A DNA stretch of 64,000 nt. Origin: Branchiostoma lanceolatum. Taxonomy: Eukaryota > Chordata > Leptocardii > Amphioxiformes > Branchiostomatidae. The position numbers and the translations under genes are program-made. Shown here one piece after another: positions 48,601-58,734 of this stretch; position 1 is the first letter of the stretch, and the number at the start of each line of letters is the position of its first letter. Below the pieces are notes generated by a model, which was not told the DNA's origin, ran no database searches, and was given only the letters and a program-made list of their open reading frames with translations. The stretch spans positions 9,863,501 to 9,927,500 of the forward strand of contig NC_089726.1 in assembly GCF_035083965.1 (NCBI RefSeq). The letters run 5' to 3'.

Positions 48601-50814
48601 GTAGAACCTTCACAACCTTGACCAGAAGTTTTTGATAGACCCCTTGCTTGGTGAGACAAACGTGATGTATAATTGTGTTAAATGAGGGGTGCAAGACATT
48701 TGGAGGAGGTTACTATGTCGTGAGTCAACAGTCAAGCAGCATCAATTCTGATACTTATCTTTTAGTTCTTGTCGTTCCAAACATACCTCTTGCCATTATG
48801 TTTTCTCTTCATACCACAGGGATTTATTTTAATGTTAAAGACCACAGAGATTTATTTTAATGTTAAAGACATACAAACACCTGCCTTGTATTGCGACTAG
48901 TATTGTGCAGCGAGGCAACACTGTGCACTCTACTAGTGATAGAGAAATTCCTCTTTTAAAAGATGCCTAGAGATCACTATGGTGCCATATGAACCGACAT
49001 CCACATTGTTAGAAGCCTAAAGCTTGACCTGTTGAATTGTGGCACTGGCTATATCTGTACCACTCAACATTGGATGATTCCCAAAAAGGGTGCAGCTAGC
49101 TCAGATAAGCCACTCAAATGGGGGAAGACATTGACATTAAGGATGTTTACGTTGCACTCAAGTTGCTTTCATTGAGAGTCACTGTTGCATGGGGCAACTG
49201 AGCTCTTGTCAGTAAAAGCCATTAGCAATGACAGCACAACTCCAACACAGGTATTCTACTGGAATTCAGGTGTTGTTCAAAGTATGGGGTCACCACTATA
49301 ACAGGTATGCCTTGTAGCATCTGCCCAACTTCATATGTGGGAAGCTTTTCCTGTTAACTCCAAAATTCTAAGGAGAAACAGAACGGATGACCAAATTGGT
49401 TTGGTTAACCATGCAGCCAAAAGAGCTACGTATATCAGCCTTGCTTATTTTCATACTGAATATATTGGATACCTTAACCTTAGTAGGACTACATTCTCTA
49501 AGAGTGTGGTGTCTAACGTTACAGACCACTCAACTGAAAATCCATGGCAGCAGTTTGTAGGGTGTTACCACAAGCAGAAGGAATGTGTCAGCTCTGTCTG
49601 CTGATAACATGTTGAACTTATCTTTCTCCACTACTTCCCAGTGTGATACAGGGAGGAAATGTTGGGCTGAAGTTCATGGTTTCCTGACTAACTCACTAAG
49701 ATTTTCTGTCCTTTGGGCTGTTGGGACAAGGTACTGGAATGTCTGGAGAATTCCGGGCTGATAATGTGCCGGGAATGTCCCACTAATTAGATATTACAGC
49801 AGACAGGAGCATTTCCAAACATGAAACAGTGAAACGCAAATCTGAAAAATGGCTTAAGTTGGAATCACAAAATTTTGTTGCAGTCCGACAGTATCGCTGA
49901 CCTTTAGATTAAAGATTCTTAGAAGAGGTGATAACATGGGAAGCTGTTAATTGTAAGTGTGTGTAGAAACATGTGCATCATCGATTCGCAACCTAGCTGG
50001 ATTCATGCAAAAAAGCAAGCTAGACATTAAAAGTGTTTTGCTTCAGACAGCTCCATCTTGGGAAAAAAACAACCTGGTCCAGTAATAGTGACTAATACTG
50101 ATTAGGGCAATCAATTCCTTTTTCATCATATCGCTAGCATGTTGTGATAGCCCCTTATCAGATAGATCTACCTGTACAACTGTAATCATAAACCCAACAA
50201 AGTGCCCTGGCACAAATGTCTCAGGAATGGAAACCTTTGACTAGGACAACAGTGCACCTGTTGACAGGATAGGGTATGCCTGTGAAAGACAGTTTTGTCA
50301 TGGATTGTTGATGTGCAATGTGCATGTGAAAGACTCACCTAAATAGTTAAGATAACTTCCTGTGCCTGCCAACGTGGTATTTCAGTGGGTTTTCTCCCTG
50401 TGTTTGTGTTTTCAAGATCATGACGATGAATAATACTCGGGCATGTAGGGCAGTAATTTCATCTATTTGAATTTAAGTAGAAGAGGAAGCGGAGAGCAAC
50501 AGTGATTTATACAGGAGACACGCTTCAGTTGCGGTGAAAAAATGGTTTCAGCAAAACAGCAATCTGATGACTCAATGGTCATTAATTTCTAAGTACATTG
50601 GAAATGCTCGTGTCAATTACCAGTAATATAAGCTTGATGGAATAGAAAACTTCCTTTGTCTACATTCTTTTGCTTTTCTTTGCCAAAATCAATTCCTGTA
50701 TGAAATTTTAGTGCTCAATTTAACGAAAATGTGAATGGGAAAACCTTTTGGGGCAACCACCTGTTAAAAGGAATGGGGAGGGGGGGATTGCAAACCTCAT
50801 TTTCCCCTTTTAAG
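39641..50814. other. long AT-rich stretch without recognised exons
   Basis: No conserved protein segment with matching splice sites was found on either strand. Content seen: a 50-bp direct repeat (about 41272-41323 and 41405-41455), a 17-bp tandem duplication (43200-43232), a 28-bp tandem duplication (48813-48868) and an isolated TATAAATA near 46616. It is either intron 2 of the EFCC1-like gene or intergenic. Confidence 0.4.
48813..48868 (+). repeat. 28-bp tandem duplication
   Basis: Two units beginning ACCACAG and containing TTTATTTTAATGTTAAAG, with one mismatch. Confidence 0.85.
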
Positions 50815-51010
50815 ATATCCATAGGACCCTAGACCACATCCACCAAGCTGTGGAAACAACATTGTATTCTATTCCCATTCTAGAGTCTCTGCTTGTGGAG
50901 TTTGGTGAACTCAGGGGGGATGTGGCTAGGTTGTGGCAAGGGAAGAAACAGGTTCCAATTCCTAAAGCCTTTGTGGGGGATTGGTTAGAGGGTGTGGTTG
51001 GCATGGACAG
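50815..51010 (+). other. open segment with exon-like borders
   Basis: A pyrimidine-rich stretch ending TTTTAAG is followed by 64 open codons (reading LDHIHQAVETTLYSIPILES and LARLW-like sequence) and then a donor-like ACAG|GTGTTG. Its incoming phase (1) does not match the outgoing phase (2) of EFCC1-like exon 2. I do not recognise the peptide. It could be a later exon after a missed one, a transposon fragment or chance. Confidence 0.2.
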
Positions 51011-51100
51011 GTGTTGACAGGAGAGCAAAAACTTTTTGCTGGAACAGCCATAAAGAAAGGATTCCAAATCTGCCAAACAGAATATGAGGGCAAAAATATA

Positions 51101-51449
51101 CAGTCAAACCTGCCCAAGGCGACCACCCGGCGGACCGAGCAAAAACGGTCGCGATGGACAGGTGGTCGCCATGAAGAGGATTCCACTCACATGTTTCCAG
51201 GTCGAGGTTTTCAAATACAGTACGTAAATGATGAAAAAATTATGTGAATTTAGACAGCATGACCCTCACCAGGTTCAATTCTCATTGACAGAAAGATCCT
51301 ACAAAAATTACATTTTCCGTTATCGATGTAATAATTGTATACCGCTAACGTTACATCGTGTACAAATTTTCGTCATAATTTTGACTGCAAAACGATGGTT
51401 GCCTCGATGATCTCGCAGCGCCCTCCCGCATTCACACGTTACATTGAAT

Positions 51450-51486
<37 letters not shown>

Positions 51487-52478
51487 CATCGAAGTTTTAA
51501 GGCCTAAGACAGATCCTAGAAAACGCCTGCTGGTCCCAGCCTTTTTTGGGTCGCCGACCGCTGGATGAAAGGGTCAAAAGATTTTCGATCTGACAACTAA
51601 AGATGAAAACGGAACGCGTTCACGGTGTGATTTCGTCGCGCCGCGCCGCGAAGCTCTGTGCCACCGCATCGAAGGGTAAGTCAGTGCAGCAGAACGCACA
51701 GCGTCCAATAAAGGTTTGTGAGATTCATGGAAATAAAAAGAAAATAAGAATTTTGATTTTCACCAATAACTAGAGTATTCGTAAATGTTCATACACAAAA
51801 TCATCGTGTTTTACAAAGGTCAGCGGTACGCCAAATCCGGGCCGCCCGAAATCCAAGATGGCGTCGGGACCAAGGAACAACATTTCTCGCCTGATGTTTT
51901 GCCCGCCGCAAAGTCATTTTTCGGCGGAATTTAGCAAGATACAGACACATTTTTGTTGAAAATACAAGAAATAGATAGTAATTTCTGTGAAATCTGACTT
52001 TTTGACGCCATGCACTACGTATTCGTTTTGAAAGTTGAGTTTAAACGGAACTGAGTTCACATTAAACTATAAGATTACGATGGGCACAACAACATCACAA
52101 ACATTTGTCTTTACAATGTTTATAGGGGGAACGTTTTATTAAAACACTTCATGGAGGAATCGATGGTATAACATTGCTATTCCATATATTTTTGATCTTA
52201 TTTTTGTCCTTTAAAGTCTTGAAAACATTTCCGTGAAATCCGACAGCAAAATGATCTGATGTCACCACACGCTTGAAAATTAGGCGACCGCCATGGGCAG
52301 GGATTGTGCTCTTAGCGGTCCCAATTCGTGGCGGTCGCGGTCGCGTTGGACGGGTGGTCGCCTTGGGCAGGCAGCTTAATGCTTGTGCCTATGGGGAAAA
52401 TTTTCGGGACCGAGAAAAAGCGGTCGCCATGGCCAGGTGGTCGCGTTGAAAAGGTGGTCGCCTAGGCAGGTTTGACTG
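51101..52478. mobile_element. 1378-bp non-autonomous DNA transposon, copy 2
   Basis: Same length and orientation as 3820-5197, with no mismatch noticed, including an equal-length (CA)n tract. It is flanked by TA on both sides, and the flanking DNA is unrelated to the flanks of copy 1, so this is a transposition event and not a segmental duplication. Confidence 0.87.
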
Positions 52479-53280
52479 TAGTTTGACTTCATTCTCAGGA
52501 TTTTAGTACTTTCCCAACTATTGACTAGTGACATTCATTTTATGAGAATAGAAGTTTTGCAATGTTCCCCCAAATACTACAGAGGTAATGAAAAGGCTGG
52601 GTTTTGCCCTGTTTATTTTGGTTCCTTTCAAAAACAACACCAAATGTAAAGTATCATAGCAGCAATTAGGGATAAGGGAAGACAGGCTGCAATGGTTGGT
52701 GACTGATTTTGGAGCCTGTCAAATGTACTAGTAGTAACATTAGATTGATGGAGGCAAAATAGGAATTTCCTTTGTAACCTTAGTTTTTTGTGTGTATCCA
52801 GGTAATCAATCCATTGATACCACTTTTTGTTCTCATCTTAGCAGACGCAATTCTCCGGACCTTCACCTGTACAGTTAGAGAAGCCGGGGATGCTGTTAAG
52901 TCTAATTGGTGCCCATGTCATGCACACCCTGAGAAAGTCGGCCCTGAATGTCAGTCACACAGATGGTTTCTATAATTTAGGTGAACCTTGTCCTCAGGAT
53001 GTACATTCTTTGAACCAGAGCCCAGAGTGATGTAGTAAATATAGAATTTGGCTTCTGATGTATGAAAGGTGGTGCCCATCACGTTTGGGGGAGAGTCCTT
53101 GAATCATGTAACTTGTGATTGTAATACAAAGATTCATTTCCTTTCTTGTCAGTCTTTTGAAAAATAAGTAAGCTTGCAACCAGACATGTATGAAAGGGCC
53201 TGGTATTGGATGTGTAACATCATACTAGATGGATCAAAGATTGGCAGTGGAAGCATTCCTACATGAAGACTTTCACAATT
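52479..53280. other. non-coding stretch
   Basis: Unique-looking AT-rich sequence. I see nothing definable in it. Confidence 0.4.
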
Positions 53281-53289
53281 TTCAACTGT

Positions 53290-53960
53290 GCAAAGTTTGA
53301 CTCAAACCTGGGGCTGCCAGTGGCAGTGCCCCAAATATTCTTCCATACATGTTTATTTTTGGACATAAGCTCCTCGGAGAGTAGATTGCATGTTGCCAAG
53401 TGGAGTATAACTCAGTGGTAAGGATGGGTAGATCATGGGTCTCAACTGGAAGATCAAATTTCCAGGGATAGAATTTTAATGTACCAGCTGCACCTAAGAC
53501 AGGATACAGGTGTATCGAAGCTGGGAACCATCAATGGTTTCTATAACATGTTTTCAGGCAATGATTTAGAACCTGAAAAAAATATCAACAACTTAAAGTA
53601 TTTCAAGTTCAAATTTCAATGTTAGATTTTTGCTACTTGGGCTGTCCTGGCAAGACCTCTTGTGACCAGAATTACATGGTGGATTACTTGTAATTTGTTA
53701 GTTTGACCTTGTTTTGCTCTCTGTATAAAACACAAGATATCAAAACCAGAAGTTCAGCTGCAGTGCCATAGAAACCTGCTAGGAGGCCCATCATTAATTG
53801 AACTTGACCTTTTTTTTCCAGACCGCTACCCACCTACCAAATATCACAAGAATCCATCCATAATAAGCTCCTCAAGTTATGCTGGCAATAGACAGACACA
53901 TGCATACACAGACACACAAATGGCACTGAAAACATAACCTTCTTGGCAAAGGTAATAATT
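53290..53960 (+). repeat. dispersed repeat ending in AACCTTCTTGGCAAAGGTAA
   Basis: It has the character of a 3' repeat terminus: CACCTACCAAATATCACAAG, GCTCCTCAAGTTATGCTGGC, a run of ACAGACACA-type units, then AAAACATAACCTTCTTGGC. The terminal motif resembles the AACCTCCTTG arms of the palindromes at 32691 and 34864. A degenerate tRNA-like stretch (AACTCAGTGGTAAGGATG) lies near 53409. Confidence 0.45.
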
Positions 53961-54511
53961 GCTGCTTTCACGGAGCTGTACCCTTTCATAATCCATAATG
54001 GTTTATCCCAGGTTCATAAGCAGAAGGTGTATCAGAGTCAACATTCCAAGGTCAAGGTCTAGTTCCTGTGACAGATAACTGCATGCCAGCTCATTAAAAG
54101 TGGGTTAATATTTGAGGGCAGTGCGGCAAGATCTTAAGCACTGGGATGTGCTAAAAGCATACCTTTAGGGAAAAGGAAAGATGAGAGGTCTTTAAGGATT
54201 TAAGAGGCAGACAAACTTCAATGAAGAATGCCCATTATTTAGAAAGGAACTCACTGGTATACATAGAGAGTGGTGCTGCTAGTACTAGTGACACACGCAA
54301 CTGGAAAAGCATGTGGTTTCCTCAGGATGTTTCTTAAGCCTCTGAATACTTCCAATCTACTGTATCTGACAATTCTTATTCAGATCTCTTTGAATGTGTA
54401 CATGTATATCTTTTTCTGTTGGTCAAGGCCTTTCTAAGGAAATGTATGGCAAAACTTGTTTGAGGTTATAGAATTAGAAGGGTTAATGTTACTCGACCAG
54501 TGCAGCTACCC
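53961..54511. other. non-coding stretch
   Basis: No open frame of interest and no repeat boundary was recognised. Confidence 0.4.
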
Positions 54512-55243
54512 TAGAGTCAATTCCACATTACCGAGAGGGTGTTTGTTGCCTTTTGTTCTAACATTTACAAAACCTTTGTAACAATCTATGTGAGATAAGT
54601 AACTGTTAAGAACAATTTCCAACATTCATTTGATGTTCTAAATATTTTCTGCTGTGTTCCAACAGGTTAGACAAATTTCCAACATTGAACACATTATTTG
54701 TATTAGTTTCTAAACTGTTGCAACATAGATTGATCATTTGTTTGAACATGTTCCAACATTCTACAAAAATGGTATAACTGGGTCAGTGGGCTGGGACCAG
54801 GCCAATTCACACATCCCTTCAAAGTATAGCGGATTAGGCCTAGGTGCCATACAAAGACACCTCAAAACAAAAGAGTTGCCAGTGACCAGACGTGAAATCT
54901 AAAAATATACAGAGGCAGACAATAGATTGTGATTAGCACCTACTTTTACGGGGGCAATAACCCAAATCTACCATTTTGAGAATGATACAAAATGTTGGAA
55001 CGTTCCAACAGTGAAACAATCACACAGATGTTTGAAAATTGTTCTCAATAAAGAGATATTTGTGCAAATACTTTCATATTATTTCCAAAATATATAGATG
55101 AGTTCAGACATGTTCAAACTTTCATTTGTAATTGTTTGAACAGTCTGGAATTATTTTGACTGAAATAGTCTTTTCTCTAAAATTGTTCAAACTTATTAGC
55201 AATATCATCTGAAAACCCTCTCGGTGACATGGAATTGACTCTA
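54512..55243. mobile_element. 732-bp inverted-repeat element
   Basis: Inverted ends of about 30 bp read TAGAGTCAATTCCA...ACCGAGAGGGT on the left and on the complement of the right. The inside is AT-rich with many TTCCAACATT and GTTCAAAC motifs and no long open frame. No clear target duplication was found, so the superfamily is undecided. Confidence 0.65.
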
Positions 55244-57025
55244 TTACTACTTTGCCCTTTTTGTGACAAGATGGAAAAGTGAGCTCTCTTTGGATCATGT
55301 GAAGAGGAGAAAGAATCAGCAATAGTGTGCTGTTAGCTTCGCCAGGTGGCCTCCAGCTGCAAACTGATGCCTCAATGAGCTCTAATTAAAGCAAAAACAA
55401 CTTTTGAATAGGCGAATAAGCTCCTCAAATGAAAGGAAAGTATTGAATTTCCTTTTCAGATCCAAAATGTGGTAGCATGATTTTGGTTTCAAGGTCTAGT
55501 AATTAGACAAGTAAATTAAAAAGGATGGAATTCTTGCTATGTAGTCTCATCTAAATTTCTGCACATCAGACTTTAATAGTTTCCTGCAAACCTGTGAACT
55601 TGACAGCTGGTATACCTTTTATCAAGAGGCTCTTCCCTTCAGCTCAAAAGACCAGACTTGTAGACTCGTAACCTCAGTATTCCTGGGAAAACATGACTTA
55701 TCTGAACAGGAGTCTTTGAGAAACCATGGGAATTTGCTTAAAGGAAAAGGGAGAAATTTAAGAAATGCACTTAGATATCATGTGTCAGGGAATAAGATAC
55801 AAACAATGTAATCTTGTGACAGTTTAACTACCTTCATAGCATTCTAAGGAATGTCTAATCATACTGTTATGTGAAACTAGTCTCTTAGGCCAACCAAAGG
55901 TCTAAGGATGGACATACAATTCATAACCACAAGTAGCGCAAATAAGCACTAAGTTTATCACCTGTTTCAAGGCATGTAGATACAATTGTACTTTTGACCC
56001 AACATTTTTCTCATCTTAAGGTTCAATGTTGATGCAACATTTCTGCTTGTGGCAGGACAAGGATTTACTTTGCCAAATTAGGTTAGACCTTTTCTTATAC
56101 AGAACTGGCAAACTTCCAAAAGTTGCTGCAAGTTTGGTACTCTTTAGACCTGGAGCCAGCTCTGATTGGTCTCATATGTGTGGATACTAGAGGGAGATGT
56201 TTGGAGTAGGGCTTCTTTTCCCATGGGAGTCTGTGTTTCTTTTATCTCTTCACTGGACCTGATCCAGTTTACGTTCTGCATGTGTGCCATGAGGCAGTGT
56301 CTGGATACTGATGTGTTCTTGAGGATGGACTCTTGACAGTCTTTGAGTAATCATGTTCAAAATTGCCTTTGGTGTACTAAACTCTTGTACTGAAACAAGC
56401 CCAGCTAGTTAAAATATCTTTTCCTGATGACGAATTCCCATAAACTGCAATACAATGGAAGTATATGCCACAGAATCACCCAGTGATAGGTGTGTTGCTA
56501 CAAAGACACTGACAGCAGGCACTTGAGTTCTTGTGAAAAGGAAAGGTGTACCAACAAACAGGCGTGTTTTGTAACTGTGGCATGGAGTTTCAGTTAGGCT
56601 AACATAGTGTACCTCCTTTCCTGTATGGCTGTTGTTACTTTCTTGAAAACTTCCCAACTTTGATAAGACCCCTTTCTCTTCCAATAAAAGCTGAGTGCTC
56701 TTCCAATAAAAGCTGAGTGCAGACATGAAAAATCCTTGGTTTACCCTGTTGATCCTCCCCCCACATGCCTCGCAGTGTGAGTAAATTTGGTCTTGGCAGC
56801 AGCCATCAGACATTATTTTCGTCCCACTTTCATGTTCAGCCAAAGCAGGTGGTCTGGATATAAGTTGCCCATTCTTTGTTGCTAGTCCTGTGGAAAAGTT
56901 TAATCCCATAGATGGAGGGCTATGATGTAATTATGTAAGCACCAGCACCCAATTTATTTGCCCCTCCTTCGTCCCAATGGTTCCTTTTGAACTGAGTAAC
57001 AGATGTAGACATACATTTTGTAATC
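55244..57025. other. non-coding stretch with one 166-codon antisense frame
   Basis: The longest open frame of the right third of the window runs 56909-56409 on the minus strand. Its peptide has no recognised motif, signal or domain and no flanking splice structure, so it is not called a gene. A 22-bp tandem duplication (56676-56719, CTCTTCCAATAAAAGCTGAG plus TG) lies inside it. Confidence 0.4.
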
Positions 57026-57698
57026 TTAGGCGCAGTTTACATTACGTTTTTCGCGTCAGCGGCGAAATTTCCCGCTGTCGGGAGGCCGCTGTCGCGACGT
57101 CTCTAGACACACCGCCCGGAAATCTGACAGACACCTGCGGTGCTTGCATTTCGCCATCTTGTAGAAAGTATCGGGCGTAAGCATAACAAAAGCAAGAAAT
57201 AAAATTGTATGATTGTACAACGGTAGACGGCGTCTCCCCGCCCGTATTAAACTACAATGCAAAGCCTTGTTTATGTGTAGATATTCCATGCTCAACACTC
57301 GTAAATGTGGGGAGGGGGGCACAAGTACGATAAATATATCCGCGGGGAAATGAATGCACGGCACAAAAGTCGCCGCGGATCCCGCGAATCTCTCTCTCTA
57401 TATATATACCGGGGATCTTAGTAGACTTACAGTATGCTAATCAATGCGTGCTTTATGCTAATCGCCGAAACCCTGACTCCCGCTGACGCGAGCCCGACGT
57501 ATTCTCTTTAGACGGAGTTTGAAGTTGACGGGGACTCCCGCTGTGCTGACGGGCGACGGCTTCGAAGCTGACGGGAGAAAATTTGTTGACAGCGGGACTA
57601 CGTCGACGGGAATTGTCTTTACACGGGGTTCCCGCTGTCGCCAGTGGCGCTGACGCCAGTGGCGCTGACGGCAAAAGTATAATGTAAAGAGAGCCTTA
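57026..57698. mobile_element. PIF/Harbinger-like MITE with TTA duplication
   Basis: The element spans 57029-57695 and is flanked by TTA at 57026-57028 and 57696-57698. Ends are GGCGCAGTTTACATTA and the complement of TAATGTAAAGAGAGCC. The interior is rich in GCTGACGGGA/TCCCGCTGTC motifs and a duplicated GCCAGTGGCGCTGAC (57640-57669). No transposase is present. The 3-bp TTA duplication and GG ends fit PIF/Harbinger. Confidence 0.7.
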
Positions 57699-58477
57699 GT
57701 CTAAATAGTAGAATTATGGCATCACAAGAGCACCATGGTGTGTAGAACAATAGTGCAGTCTGCATAGGATTTAGGCTGTTCTTCCATCACTGGAATTAGT
57801 ATTTTTCAACATGGTAGGTTACAGTATCTTGTGCTTAAATCTAGAGGTATTTCAGAATCTGAAATAGACCCTCCAAGCCAATGGTAAAACATGGAACACA
57901 AGAGTTAAAGTGGAGGTGGGGAAACCAAGCATTTTTCACCCCTCCAAAGTCAGTGGGACTTTGCCCAAGTTCAGTTTTCATTCTTGGCATTCTGGTCAGA
58001 TCTCAATCTCACACCTGGCACATTCACAGCTTCCAGTAATTACTCGAGGAGAAAACGAGTTTGCCCAACTTTCAGCACAGAGGTACTAATTTGAGGAAAG
58101 CCCTTTTCTCCCATACTAATAATACACCATTAGTTCCATGATGTAAACTAATTTTGTGGAAAGCATGCAGGTGTGAATTTGATATGCGCAGAAGGGGAGC
58201 AGAGGTCTTACTTTCAGTCAATGCAAGCTGGCAGAATGTTCAGACAAGTGGCAGGCAGTGGCAGATGTTGTCTGAAAGTTGTTGAAAAGTTTTGGTGCCT
58301 GGCCTGCTTTTCTTTTCTTGTGAATTTAGACAGAGCTTTATGATCTAAGCTTGGTGCTATTTCAGTCTTGGTTGGTCTTATTTTCCGAAAGACAGCTGTC
58401 TCAAAAAGGTGGCCCAAGGTAGTGAAGAAAATGCCCTGTGACCACAGCCAGAACATCATCATATCTTGTCACTCCAA

Positions 58478-58734
58478 CTCTGGATCTAGCCTGGGTGCCA
58501 GACCACCGCGCTCCTGGAGCTAATCCTTCGGCCGGGGAAGCAACTCGCGCCGCCGCCACAGATAGCACACGGCCCACTAATTATCTCTCACGCGGGGCTA
58601 GCGCGATAGATATCAGGGTTCGGCTGCCAAGCGCGCCCGGGTGCTAGCTCTATCCCTACTACCAGGTCTTCCCCGGCCAAAAAGGCTTATCATCGCATCG
58701 CGTGAAAGGTCTGGTATCCAGGCTACTCTGGATC
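58478..58734. mobile_element. hAT-like MITE with 9-bp flanking repeat
   Basis: The ends TAGCCTGGGTGCCAGACC and the near complement of GGTCTGGTATCCAGGCTA bound a 239-bp element (58487-58725). The direct repeat CTCTGGATC lies on each side. The interior is CpG-rich and unlike its surroundings. TIR tips resemble those of the foldback at 116. Confidence 0.75.

Noticed and set aside
56409..56909. 166-codon antisense open frame
   Set aside because: No start context, domain, signal or splice support; the frame contains a slippage duplication and lies in a gene-poor region, so chance is the better explanation.
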